From the NCBI RefSeq assembly GCF_947179515.1, contig NC_067473.1, positions 124,483,909-124,547,908 on the forward strand: 64,000 nucleotides of DNA, read 5' to 3'. Under the pieces are notes generated by a model that was not told where the DNA came from, ran no database searches, and worked only from the letters and a program-made list of their open reading frames with translations. The position numbers and the translations under genes are program-made. Positions 43,111 to 54,845 of the stretch are shown piece by piece. Each line of letters starts with the position of its first letter. Positions within the stretch are counted from its first letter, which is position 1. The DNA is from Apodemus sylvaticus. Its lineage: Eukaryota; Chordata; Mammalia; Rodentia; Muridae.

Positions 43111-46100
43111 CCTTCTGTCCATTGATCTGTTTATTGAGACCTGCTCAGACTGGACAATTAGCTGCCAGATTCAGCAGTAGGTGTACTCAGAACCACCATC
43201 AGCTAAGCACATCAAATTCCAAGCACACACTCACATGTGAAGAAGAGCATGGTGACACAGAATTTACTGGCACTGGATAGCTCTATGGATACTCTTTGTA
43301 CGAGGGATCCCAGTGGGATGTTCAAAGACGTGGGCCCTTCATTGTTCCCATGTCATCATTCACAGATCTATGCACTGGTCTGAAGGTTCTGTAGTGCTCA
43401 CTTCTGCTATATTCCTCATCGTCTTGGGGAAGCCTTATCCCATCAAATTCCTTGAAATCTGCCTTTATCAGCATTTGCTTCCAAAGAACTTGTTAAGCAA
43501 CCAAGAAGTGGTTAAGAAGTTAAGCAACACATGAAGTGCTCCCTAAGACCCTGTGAGAAAGAATAGCTAAACACGGGCACTTATAATTGAGTATTTTACA
43601 CAAAGATGCCTTTCCAAAAGTCAAGCTCACGGTTTTCTCCATCCTTACTACATCTGTCATACTTCCCTTAGATGAACACTTAGCACATCCTGTCGTGGCT
43701 GTTCATAAGTCGGTGATCGCAATGTAAAAATTATCCCGGAAGGACAAAGGGACATTCTTATTTACTTCTGTATTCTTAGTTCCTGTCAAAGAAAATATGC
43801 TCATAAGCAGTTGAGGAAGTAAAAAAGAAAGGACAGCAGGAAGAGAGTGAGGGAGGAAAGGTTAAAGGGCAGAAGTAATTTTGTTTTATCTCAACACACA
43901 GCTGACACAAATATGCTCATCCACAGACTTGACCTAGACCGTGCACCACAAAGAGTACATATGAATCAATGTGCATTAATGTGTGCCAGATAGAGAGAGA
44001 ATGGATCACATATATATGGTCTTGACAAGGCACTGAAACACAGAAGCATCCTAGTCTATTATGGGCAGGTGGTACCCATGCTTCGCCCAATACTAATTGG
44101 CCAGCAAGGCATTCTGCACATGCTGTGGAATTGACTGGTGTGAAGAGGGATGAGACTCATCACTCAGGTAAATGGGCATTGATGTCACTAACTGTCTTCC
44201 TAGGATGCTATGGGGAAGCATCCTACCTCATGACTCATTAGTCATTTTCAGGTATAGCTTGAGCGGTCTCCTCATTAATTAGGTTGACCTTTCTAGGGGC
44301 GAAGATTTATACTGTGAATATATTACCTGCTTTGAAAATCATCTGTTTGTTAGTGAAATGGTGCTGTGGCACCTCAGGGGGATTGGCAGATGTAGTAAAG
44401 GGAGTGCCCCTTCACTTAGAACATTTTCATCGCCTTTAAACCATTTAAGACTTTTAAAAATTGTCCTAACCGCTCCAAAACCTTAGGGACTTCTTCAAAA
44501 ACAAACACTGCTAAATAGGGTCCGATTTGAAAGCAACCTTTAAAAGGTATTTTTGCTGACTCATGCTCATTTGAGATGGATTTCTGAGTCCGAGTGGAAT
44601 GACCGGTAGTGATGGAGATTTGTCCCTTAGCAACCACGATTTCACTTTCCTGTTGCCATAACAACTACAGCATGAACACCAAGGTCATCAAGCTCACTGC
44701 ACTTCTGTCAAAACACCCAGCCCCCCTAACCTCCCCAGCTCCTCTTCCCGGCTTGCTCTCACAGGAGATGGTTTACAGAAAAGGGCAGTTGCTTCTCCTG
44801 TCTGCCTCTCCCTGTTTCTCTACAAAGCAATCTATTTAAATACACAAGATCATCCGTAGAAGAGGGGAGGCTTATACACTGATGTAGTCTCTATAATCTG
44901 GCATTTACACTGCACTATACATATGACGGTTTGGATTTAAAAGAATGAAGAGAGTATCTATGTCAGAGGGAAGGATTTTGAAATTCAGAAATGCTTCTTT
45001 TCCAATGTAACATTTTTTTCTGGAGTCTTTTTTTCCCTGAGAATTTCATAAATGAACATTTACATCATTTCTACCTGACTCTCCCCATCCAGCTCTTCCA
45101 ACACTCCTCAGCCTCAACTCCCTCTCAAAGTCATGACCTCATCCTCCTTAATTATTCCTGTTACACAAACTTTTTTGTTTAAATTAAATTGTATTTTATA
45201 AATGATAGAAAATGATATTCACACACATGAGAATATTTTAAAAGTTAGCATGAAAATTTATACAAATAAAATTGACAAAAAATACAGAAAAATTCAGAAA
45301 TACAAATGACAAAAAGTAAGGTTTACTTGGATTAGTTAAATATACTTCAAATAAAACCATTTTCAATTAGAAAACTTCAAGTTTTTCTGGCTTCAATGAC
45401 TTTACACAAACTTTTATATATGTATTTATATGTATATTTAATGCAACCTGCTGAGCCTGGTTAGTGTTACTTATATGTATATGTATTCATGGCTGCCCAC
45501 TTGGCCTTGGATAACCTATCAGGGAGCTCGCCGCTGGAGAAGACTTTCTCTCTTTCAGCAGCAACTTTTTGAATTGCCTGTTGCTTTGCTATTGAAGGGA
45601 AGAGCCTATTGTTAGAGATATTTGTCATGATTTTGTACTCAGGTGGTGAACTTTACTGAGAAAAGAGGGGGAGGCTGAATGTGGAGGTCTCCATGGCTCC
45701 TTCCAAGACTCATGTTCTGTGAGTCTCAACATGTCTTCTTTTGCAAGGACTTGCTCTCAAGTAGGAACCAAAGACAGACCCAGCATAGGCTTGCCCAGCA
45801 AGTGTGAAACCATCAGCTTCTTGGAACAAAGACAAAAGGCAGCTCTTGCTGTGAGCTCTGCACTCCTTTCTGTGTGGACCTGATAAGCGCAGGTACTGTG
45901 CAGGCAGCGTTGCCCAGAGTAATTTACACAGCAAAGATGGCTTCCCCTTATGTCTTCTTTGGAATCATAAATAGACAACTTTAAAAATGGATTCCCTCCT
46001 CAGACCTCTCTAAAATTCCAAGGAAATCAGTTGGATATTGGCATATGTAATATTTAGAGACATTATCATTCATAACTGTTTTAAGACAGATAAGTTCCAG

Positions 46101-46961
46101 CAAAACTGACTCTTGACACTTGCAGGAGTAAATGATTCTCGGTGTATTCTAGAAAAAAAAATAAACAAAAACCACTCTGCTGAAATGTGAGACAGTTGGT
46201 CACACAATGCAGAGGACAACTTGTGCCAGGACATTTTATTTTAGGATATTTTTGTGCATATAATCAGTAACTACATAAGAGAGTGGTCTTTATTTTGATG
46301 TTTTCTTTTTGGTTGATGTCTTTATGAAGTCACATGGTATTTTAAGTCATTTACTCCCTTCCTGGTTCTGCCAACCTGTCCTTACTCACATGAAAGACTA
46401 AATGTGTCTGACCACGATCTCCTTCCCTTCCTTGGGATGTACATCTTCAAGAATGTCCTCAGCAAAGCCTGCCCAGAAGAGCACTTCCTTAGATGAACAT
46501 ATTTCCTAGGAAGAAGGGGGTGTTGCAGGGGGAAAGGCTCCCTTAAGGGTGTTGCTCAGAAGAGAAAAGTGACTCTACAGAGAAGTAAGACATCTGTAGC
46601 TTACCTCCCTCCCTGTGCAGGCACGTGGTGCCTCTAGAGACAGCAGTATCTACAGAGGTAGAAGGAGATGAACAGCTGAACAGCAAAGAATACATTTCTT
46701 ATAAAAGAAATTTATAAACGTTAAAAACAGTGCCTGGCACATAGTGGACATTTCATGAATTCTCTCTAAGGAGTTCATGAATCCTAATGTGTGGTAAATA
46801 GAGGCAGAGCATTGCTGCCACACTAAAGAATTCAATCAAATGCACCTACTCATGGATGAGTCATACAATCTATGTCTCACATGTGTCACTGGTAAGGTAT
46901 TACATTTCTCCATCTTCACCATGTTCTCCTACTGACAATTACAATAAACCTAAAAGTAGAA
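43111..46961. other. 3.8 kb of repeat-poor DNA
   Basis: Longest stretch in the window without a repeat I recognise. It contains a very AT-rich section at 45180-45370 (many AAATTAAATT and ATACAAATAAAA motifs) and a duplicated TTATATGTAT-type motif near 45415-45485. No exon with convincing coding sequence and splice sites was found. The many open frames are under 82 codons. Confidence 0.4.
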
Positions 46962-47020
46962 AATTCTCCCAACCTCATTTTACAGGTAAAGAAACTAAGA
47001 CAGTCATTAATAGCAAACTG
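46962..47020 (+). mobile_element. MIR SINE core
   Basis: CCTCATTTTACAGGTAAAGAAACTAAGACAG-like block, the conserved core of MIR, here short and isolated. Confidence 0.55.
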
Positions 47021-47074
47021 GAAATCTAGGTAAATGACTACAGTATCAGGAATTATGTAGGTTTAAATAAAAAT

Positions 47075-47451
47075 CCCCCCCCCCTCCATAGGCTCATAGA
47101 TTTGAATGCTTAGCCAACCAGGGAGTGGCACTATTTGAATTTAGATTAGGAGGTGTGCCCTTGTTAGAAGAAGTGTCTCATGGGCCCCCCCTTCCAGCCC
47201 CCACCTCAGCCCAGCTTTGAGCTTTCAACAAAGCGCATGCCAAGCCCAGTGTCTCCAGCTCTGCCTTTGGGTCAGGATATAGCTCTCAGATACTTCTCCA
47301 GAACCACGTCTGACATGCCTGATGCTGCTTCTGACCACAGAGACAATAGACTAAGCCTCTGAAGCTGTAAGCAAGCCCCCAAGTAAATGCTTTCTTTTAT
47401 AAGGGTTGTGCATGGTCATGGTGTCTCTTCAGAGCAAGAATACATTCAGTT
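47075..47451 (+). mobile_element. ORR1-type solo LTR
   Basis: CCATAGGCTCATAGATTTGAATGC, AGGAGGTGTGCCCTTGTTAG, TCAGGATATAGCTCTCAGAT, AAGCAAGCCCCCAAGTAAAT, CTTTCTTTTATAAGGGTTG and CATGGTCATGGTGTCTCTTC are the ORR1 landmarks in order. The first bases are replaced by a C10-type run near 47077. Confidence 0.9.
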
Positions 47452-47940
47452 CGTCTAGTTCCCAGCCCAGTGGCTTTATCTTAAGGTGAAACAGTCTCTC
47501 AAAGGGAGACATTGACTTAGAATTGTTCATTTCAAAAATTCAGTTGCTCGGTTAGGAATCCTGTCTGGAGTTAAGAGAAACCAACCAGATCATCTTTAGG
47601 AGGAAGTGTACTATAATGATCTGACTGTGTCAATGCCTATGGGGCATTGAGTGGGTGGGGGTTGGGAATGGCAGTGTCTCAGGCTGAAAGCACACCGGTG
47701 TTTCCCTTAGTCACACCAGGGCAGGGAACGCCTCACTTGTGGAGCCATTACCACCACCTGCCATGTGAATCTCTTGAAACATTTAAGAAATGTTTGATCA
47801 CTAATTTAAGATTTCCAGTACCAGGGAAAGTGTCTGACTTAGCCCAGATTCTCCTCCTAGCTTAAGAGTCCCCATGACAGCAAATAGCCCAGTTCTCTAC
47901 CTTTAGGTTTTAACATTCCAATGAAATTCTCATGGATGGA
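47452..47940. other. unannotated DNA, no gene seen
   Basis: No recognised repeat or exon. Confidence 0.4.
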
Positions 47941-48095
47941 TGAGGCCTGTGAGATAGGTTAGTGAGTTAGGGGTCTTGCCACCAATCCTGACTACCTGAG
48001 TTCAATCCCTGGGCCCTCGGTGGCAGAAGGAGAGAACCTACTCTTGCAAGTTGTCCTCTGACCTTCACTACTATGACATGTGCTCAAACCTGCCT
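47941..48095 (+). mobile_element. B2-superfamily SINE (B3/RSINE1-like)
   Basis: GATAGGTTAGTGAGTTAGGG (decayed A box), CCTGAGTTCAATCCCTGGG (B box), GGTGGCAGAAGGAGAGAACC and TTGCAAGTTGTCCTCTGACC match this group. Confidence 0.7.
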
Positions 48096-49698
48096 GCCAA
48101 AAGAAATGTTTCAGTTTCATTTTTTTAATTCTCATGGATATAACCTGAGATCACAAGCCCTCAACTTCCATTGGCTTTATAATCCTTCATTTTCTAAGGT
48201 TAAATATCAGTGTTTCCCCACCCCCTGGAGAATTGCTCCTTTTCCATTGGGTATGAGCTTCTAGCATTCTGTGTCATTCCCTACAAGTGTGGAGGACTTC
48301 CCTTCACTATAAGAAGCCGAGGCTTGTGAAGTCCACGGGGATGTATTTAGGAATGAAGAAAGCCTTCAGTTTGCTACCATGGCCCTCACCCAGTAGACTA
48401 GGGAGCCCTGGATTGCACCAAACTGTTAGCTTTCCTTGTCAAGAATGTCTAGTTCTTAGTTTCAGAAATGCTTATCAGACTAAGAGGTATTCTAGGTCAC
48501 CAAAACTTGTACCTCAGTTTTCCCTCTAGAACCACCATCTGAGACCGGAAGAGGGGAAACCCATCTCCTGCATTCTCAGATCATGTGGCTCACCTATACC
48601 TTCCCCAGATCCTGACAGGAACTTTGGGAATTCGAATAACCCCTCTTGGTAATAACGGGAGACCTGGGAATGGGAATTCAGTCTAACCCGGGGCATGTTA
48701 TTAAAGTCCTCTGATAGAGGCTAAGAAAAAGACACTCCAGTGACACCCCTGTGAGGATGTTGTCTTGCACTACTGGCCACCTATTCACCACAAGGTAATG
48801 GGCTGCCTTAGAATGATGACGATTGGGAAAAGCTTAACTGAGAGGTGGAAAACAGATCTTAATCATTGGTGCTACGTCATGCAAACGCAGCCATCCCTGC
48901 AGCCATCCCTGAGAACATACACCTGAAGTTTTAGTTATGTATGTCAGTAATCACTTCTCCGTGATAAAGGCAGCTTCGTTATGCTTCTGTCTTTGCTCAT
49001 TCTTTGCAAATACTAAGATGATAAAAAGCCCTTCAGCAAATATGTGCAGAGTACTGACGAAGTGCCTAGCTGTTTGATAGGAGTCTAGCAATAACAAAAT
49101 GTAAAAGGCAGACACAGATCTGGCACTGGAGAAAGGTGTTAGTTAGACAAGCACGCACACAGGCACAGTGCTATGAGACCGCAGCAAAGGTCTCAGCCAA
49201 CCTGGGACAACAGACAATCAAGAAATACCTGTGGTGAAAAACAATTCCTGTCTCAGAGAACTTAAGTAGCAGTTTCCAGGAGCAACCAAGGAAACAGGGG
49301 CAGGCCAGGTAGGTAAGACAGCTCCATGCCCTGCCCCCTTGAGCATCCTCCTCTCCCAGGCGCCCAGACATAGGCCAAAGGATACAGTTAAGAATGAAAA
49401 ACTGTCTAATCCTCTAGAACACAGAACAGAGCCAAACACCAAACAAAGACATTATAGATAGAAAAAAAAAAAACTTTACTAAACTCAAATCAGGTCAGCT
49501 TGTTCCCACCAAAGGATTCCAGGAACATCTGCATATGTCCTTAGACACCAGCGCTGGGCAGAGGCTGGCAGAGGCTACAGGAGAAGCTTGAAGCACCCTC
49601 ATTGTTTGTACAGAAGGAACAAGAAGAATCCATTTGTTCAAGGACGCAGTTAGATGAAAAAGGTGGATCATGCTCAAGGACAGTGGTTCTCAGCAGTT
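48096..49698. other. 1.6 kb without recognised features
   Basis: No repeat or exon supported. A GCAGCCATCCCT duplication occurs near 48890-48912. Confidence 0.4.
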
Positions 49699-49722
49699 AC
49701 ACACACACACACACACACACAC
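49699..49722. repeat. (CA)n, short
   Basis: Twelve CA units. Confidence 0.9.
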
Positions 49723-49755
49723 TGCACTTTTCTGGCCTCAGTGGAAGAGGATGCT

Positions 49756-49940
49756 TCTAATCCTACAGAGATTTGATGCACCAGTGTGTGTGTGGAGTGA
49801 GGATACTCTGAGGGGCCCCACACTCTCAGAGGTGAAACAGAGAAGAGGTCGGGGGAGAGACTCTGTGAGTGGAGACCAGGAGGGGGCAGCATTTGGGGTA
49901 TAAATAAAGAAATAAATTTTTAAAATAAATAAATAAAGTA
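49756..49940 (+). mobile_element. 5'-truncated L1, last part of 3' UTR
   Basis: AGAGATTTGATGCACCAGTG, GAGGGGCCCCACACTCTCAG, GAGACCAGGAGGGGGCAGC and TAAATAAAGAAATAAATTTT form a typical rodent L1 3' UTR end with its A-rich tail. Confidence 0.72.
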
Positions 49941-50278
49941 AAGCCAATAAAATTCATTTCCTCTCTTAGAAAATGGTTAAAATGCAAAAAAAAAAAAGAG
50001 CATGACTTTGGGGCGAGCATTCCACATCATGCAAAACAAATATTAACAAGAATTTGGCTGGCAGATCCACAGAAGACTGGAAAGTATTGGGAGAATTTGT
50101 GGTTTGGAAATCTCTAGAAGTTCTTCATCCAGGTGGAAGATACAGAATAGGGATCAAATGCAGTAGTTATCAGGCCTGGAAGCTTGGAAGTGAGACAGAC
50201 ATAACCAGCCGCAGTTCGGCCACTTGCTAGCTGGAAGGGACCAGACTCCAGGTCTCGCTGCTTTGCCTTTTTGTGTTT

Positions 50279-50280
<2 letters not shown>
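49941..50280. other. unannotated DNA, no gene seen
   Basis: An A12 run at about 49986-49997; otherwise nothing recognised. Confidence 0.4.

Positions 50281-50314
<34 letters not shown>
50281..50314. repeat. (TG)n microsatellite
   Basis: Seventeen GT units. Confidence 0.95.
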
Positions 50315-50316
<2 letters not shown>

Positions 50317-50499
50317 ACATGTGTATATTATACATAGCATACTTGCATATAGGGTAACATATGGGTGCAGACCCATGATGTGTGTGTACATGTATGCATG
50401 TGTGCACACTTGTGGAAGCACGGCTCTATGGCTAGTGTTTTCCTCCATGCTGTCCACCCTATTTATTGGTGCAGAATCTGTCTTTGAACTATGTCCTTG

Positions 50500-50675
50500 T
50501 CAGTTTTGCTAACCTTGATAACCAGCTTGCCTAGGAATTCCTTTTCTACCTCCAGAACTCCAGGATCATGAGCAGACCTTGGTACCACTGGGCCTTTATG
50601 TGGATGCTGGGATCCTAACACAGTCCCCATGCTTACGGAGAAGTGCTCCATCCACTGAGCCATCCCTCAACTCCT
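50500..50675 (-). mobile_element. tRNA-derived composite SINE (B4/ID-like)
   Basis: Minus orientation: CTGGGATCCTAACACAGTCC, CCATGCTTACGGAGAAGTGC and TCCATCCACTGAGCCATCCC are the complement of an ID/B4 5' end with its B and A boxes. Confidence 0.6.
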
Positions 50676-50744
50676 TTGAACATTTCTTTAATTCTTTAAT
50701 GAGAGACAATGATACTTTCTTCTTTAAGGGATATTTGTAATATC

Positions 50745-51130
50745 CCCCCATCACCTCCATCTCTTTATGTCCTTCTTTGTTCCCTCTTTCTCTGCCTCTA
50801 CTCCCTTTTTTTTTTTTTTTTTTTTTTTTTTTGGTTTTTCGAGACAGGGTTTCTCTGTGTAGCCCTGGCTGACCTGGAGCTCACTCTGTAGACGAGGCTG
50901 GCCTCGAACTCAGAAATCTGCCTGCCTCTGCCTCCCAGAGTGCTGGGATTACAGGCATGCACCACCACTGCCCTGCTCTCTATTCCCTTCATAACCCCCC
51001 TTACCATGTCCCCAAATAAACTCTATTCTATACTAGACGTGTCAGATGGCTGGTAACTTCATGGGGTGATGTCTTCACATGGGCCTGCTGAAGCACCCCC
51101 TCCCACCACACCATACTGTGTTCTATAAAT
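50745..51130 (+). mobile_element. BGLII-like ERVK LTR, split by a B1
   Basis: After the B1 the sequence reads CCCCAAATAAACTCTATTCTATACTA, then a GGGCCTGCTGAAGCACCCCC-like end block. It is similar to the LTR at 54345-54845 (GAATAAACTCGGTTCTATACTATG and GGGCCCGCTGGGGCACCCCC), so the two are the same family. The subfamily name is from memory. Confidence 0.6.
50808..50977 (-). mobile_element. B1 SINE, relatively young
   Basis: Minus orientation. A poly(T) of about 27 bases, then GGTTTTTCGAGACAGGGTTTC, GAGGCTGGCCTCGAACTCAG, CTGCCTCTGCCTCCCAGAG and a decayed 5' end. The flanks CTCTACTCCCTT (50796-50807) and CTCTATTCCCTT (50978-50989) form a 12-bp target duplication with one transition. It lies inside a BGLII-like LTR. 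Confidence 0.93.
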
Positions 51131-51261
51131 CACATCTTGGCTTTATAAAATACATCTTCCCCCATTGCTAAACTTCACTCACAGCACAGAGGACAAGGAA
51201 AATCACTGTCCCATGTAATGTCAGCACTAAGCTATGACAAGTTAGGCAACATGTCCAGGCT

Positions 51262-51571
51262 AAAGTGTCTTAGAAGCAGCAAATAAGGGTTAGCCTTGTG
51301 CAACTGCAATCCTAGTCTCCACACTTCAGGTCAGGAAGGACTCTTGAGTATTTTGATTCTCTTGATTCAACTTACAAATCCCCTATGGAGACATCAGAGA
51401 TTTAATCTTAAAACTTAAAGTGTCTTAGAAGCAGCAAATAAGGGCTAGCCTTGTGCAACTGCACTCCTAGTCTCCACACTTCAGGTCAGGAAGGACTCTT
51501 GAGTATTTTGATTCTCTTGATTCAACTTAAGAATCCCCTATGGAGACATCAGAGATTTAATCTTAAAACTC
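51262..51571. repeat. 155-bp tandem duplication, two copies
   Basis: Copy 1 is 51262-51416 and copy 2 is 51417-51571. Both begin AAAGTGTCTTAGAAGCAGCA and end at TTTAATCTTAAAACT. I count about four differences (for example AGGGTTAGCC/AGGGCTAGCC and CTTACAAATCC/CTTAAGAATCC), roughly 97 percent identity. A short array of AATCTCATACTCAG units follows at 51572-51608. Confidence 0.97.
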
Positions 51572-51924
51572 ATACCCAGAATCTCATACTCAGAATCTCA
51601 TACTCAGAAAGGCTGGTGGGGACCCAGTAATTTTAGAGATGAAGGAAACTTAGAAACCCCAGTTTTAGGGGACCATACCATCAGGGTGGAGTTGACTGCA
51701 TCCTCCTCCCTAGAACCATGACATTCAGTTCAACAGTGTCATGTCTCCTGTGGAAATCAAGGAATTGTTTTTCTGTAGAACTAGGTTATCAGGGAGTATT
51801 CACTGGAATGCAATCTCCTACCTCAACGTAGAAAATCTCCACAGAGATCAAGGCCAGTCTAACACTAACAAAGGCCTTTGGTCTGTTGGACTCCAGATGC
51901 AACTTAGGTTGCAACTAAGATGCT

Positions 51925-52130
51925 ACTTAGTTGGTTGAGTACTTGTTTAGCACTGATAAAATTCTAAGATCAACTCCCAGCATTGCATACAATGAAAATG
52001 GTGGTGTTCTATTTTAATGGCAGCATTCAGGAGATGGGAGGGAGCTTCAGGTGTTTAAGACCACCCTCAATTATGTAGCCAGTTGGAGGCCATCCTGGAC
52101 TATATGAGAACGTAGCTCAAAAAGAAATAA
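51925..52130 (+). mobile_element. B4 SINE, diverged
   Basis: An ID-like left part (TTGGTTGAGTACTTGTTTAGC; AAGATCAACTCCCAGCATTG) joined to a B1-like right part (AATGGCAGCATTCAGGAGAT; ATCCTGGACTATATGAGAAC), ending in AAAAAGAAATAATAAA. Confidence 0.65.
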
Positions 52131-53321
52131 TAAACAGACAGCAACCTATCCTGTCAAAAGTTTCTTGATCTTCCTATACTAATGGCATCTGTGCATCAAC
52201 TCTCAATTTAATCCTGTTCCCTACCCCAAGAATGCTAAGCTGCCCATTAATAACCATCCCTATTTTCCAAGACCATGGCCATCCCCAAATCCTTAGCTAC
52301 TGTCAAAGAGACAGTGGGTCCTTTCCACGAGATAGAGATCCAAAGGTACTCGTTGTTTTATCTACCTAAGCTCAGAGCAGAGGTGTTGGCTATCTAAGTG
52401 TCTTGCTGAACTCCTGGCAAAGACTTACTATAAGTAAAAACTCTTCTGTAGAAATGTGCCCCATAAGCAGTCTCTATGCTGGTAAAAACCACAAGAGTTG
52501 AAGGTTATGTAGACATGCATGGCTGTCAGCTCCATTCAAATGAAGCTATCACTTTCACCACGTGGTCCTAGCAAGTCAGCAAAGATGTGTAGCACCTAGG
52601 TTCATCCAGTAATAACTTGGCCAAGCACACCCAACACGGTTCAAAGTCATGAGCACCACGCAAGTGTAGAATCCAAGCTAGTACTTTATATACAGCAAAG
52701 CTCTTCTCCTTAGCCCCCCTTTCCTAGTCTAATATCCTAGCAGTCATTGCTCCTGCCTAAAGCAGCTATAAACTTTGTTTAGACAAGTGTTTGAAGCACA
52801 ACAATAGAAAAGAGACACTGAGCTAACTCTCTTAGCTCTGAATGCTATGTGATATAGCCCAAGGTGACATATTATAAAATACTCAGTTGAAACAATGCAC
52901 TTAGCAAGAGCTCTTATGCAAATATAAACACTAGCCTTGGGCAGCAGTTTCCTCCTTGTCTGCTCATCATTGTTCTGTACAGTTGCTTTTGTTTTCTTCA
53001 TAATGTAGTGCTCTTAGGGCTTCTTCCAACAACTCTTGTGTTTTTGAATGCAAATGTTTGCCTCCCTCAAACACAGATTTGTCTTCTAACTCTGTTCAAA
53101 AAGTTTAAGAGCAATGCCTTTTGAAATCCCCAACACTTGTTTTCTGTTCAAGGGAAGGATTGATGGTAAGCGATGGTACTTTGCAGCAATGTACTTGAGT
53201 TGATGAGATAGATGGAGCTCTTCAGGATGTTGATGAGCAACCAGGCAAACAGACGCTTCCATCATCTCTTCCAAGCCCTGCCCTAGAACACATACTCAAA
53301 ACAAATTCTCAGTGGGCTGAA
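52131..53321. other. 1.2 kb without recognised features
   Basis: No repeat or exon supported. Confidence 0.4.
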
Positions 53322-53640
53322 GACCTCAATTAGTTTCTGGTTACTGTGACAAAATCAACTTAACAACAGAAAATTTTATTCTAGCCCATGGCTTAAGGGG
53401 TTTCAGGCCATGGCTGGTTGGTTCAATTGTTTTGAGGCCTATGGTAAGGCAGAGCACTGTGGCACATGGAACAAAACTGCTTATCCTATGGGAACCCAAA
53501 GAAAGAAGGGGCCCCACTTCCTTCTAAAAGCTCCTCCCTCTTAAAGGTGCCACTAGCTCCTTAGTATTGTCAGCTCCAGGCCAAGTCTTTAGCATATAAG
53601 TCCTTAAGGGACTGCTTACAAGTCAAAACATACTATTCCA
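53322..53640 (-). mobile_element. old MaLR-type solo LTR (MLT1-like)
   Basis: Minus orientation: AGTTTCTGGTTACTGTGACA, AGCCCATGGCTTAAGGGGTTTC, GGTAAGGCAGAGCACTGTGG, CTCCTCCCTCTTAAAGGTGC. The order fits MLT1-like LTRs. Diverged. Confidence 0.55.
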
Positions 53641-54344
53641 TCTTTGAATTAAGAGAGTAGGAAGCAAACAGTGGATTTCAATACAAGCAAAGTTGTGGGG
53701 TGAGCTAGCCAGTCTAGGAAAGTTTTCTGTTTTCTGCTTTTCTCCGTAAGTGTATACTGTATACTTTTGTGCCACTGGGGTAATTTATTCTCTATAATCA
53801 TGCATTTTCACAATTTTAAATCTATTTTTTTGCTCCTATTCTTCTTGGTTAATGACACATTCAGGATTCACTGTGAAGAAGGATTAATTCTTAGTGTTGT
53901 GGTGATTAAACACATTCAGTGACAGACATGCACTGGTCATATCCTTTGTGAGGGAGACTCAACTCCTACTCATAAAATCCAACAATCAAAGACAGGAATG
54001 AACCTCAATCTTCCCTCATTCTCCCGAAGGTCCTCACAGCAGCTGCCAATCAACCCCTGAACATCAACACTCTCTGGAATGTTGTGGCAACCTCCTCATT
54101 TCAGTTTTGTGTATATTAGCAGAAAGTCAACAGCAGTCCTTCAATTGCAGACAAATTTGATCACAGGTTTTGAAAACAGAATAAGAGTGATAGAGAAAAG
54201 AAATTAGTGGAATGTCGACACTGGTTTTCTGTACTTCCTTCTTTCTAGGCAGGATTAAATTTTCATTTAAATAGCTGCCTGGCTTGGGAAGCTGACCTCC
54301 CAAAGGTCATCGAAGTAGTATGTAACCTCACTCACATAAACGTG
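53641..54344. other. unannotated DNA, no gene seen
   Basis: No recognised repeat or exon. Confidence 0.4.
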
Positions 54345-54845
54345 TGCACACTGTACATGTACCCAAAAAGAGGGAAGCAGAGGAGAGTGGATATTAGGAT
54401 TCTAAGCACCATACCACAATTACCTGGCAACAGCCAAGTATGCCCCTCCCCACCATTACCTGACAACAGCCAGGTAGGCCTGGTCCACTATAAAAAAAAA
54501 AAAAAAGGATGCTCAGTCCCTCCTCTCTCTCTCTTACTCCTCTTACTCTCTCTTATCTCTCTCTCACCTCTCTCACTCTCAGCTTCTCTCTTGTTCCCCT
54601 TGGGCTCTCCTCCCTCCCTTAGCTCTCCACTTGGTCATGGCCGGCCTCTGCTTCTCTACTCTCTCCCTCTCTCTGCCTTTCTCTGACTCCACTATGCCCT
54701 TAACTCCCATCCCATGCCCTGAATAAACTCGGTTCTATACTATGTCGGTGTGTGTCTGGTCCCTTGGGGAAAAGGATGCTTCGGCATGGGCCCGCTGGGG
54801 CACCCCCTTCCCCCACACCGCCATATATTATATTCTCTAACCTCT
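54345..54845 (+). mobile_element. BGLII-like ERVK solo LTR
   Basis: Contains a duplicated piece (ACAATTACCTGGCAACAGCC near 54416 and CCATTACCTGACAACAGCC near 54456), a TATAAAA-like box before an A15 run near 54491, a CT-rich R/U5-like region, GCCCTGAATAAACTCGGTTC near 54716, and CCGCTGGGGCACCCCCTTCC near the end. The left border is uncertain and no target duplication was seen. Confidence 0.6.
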
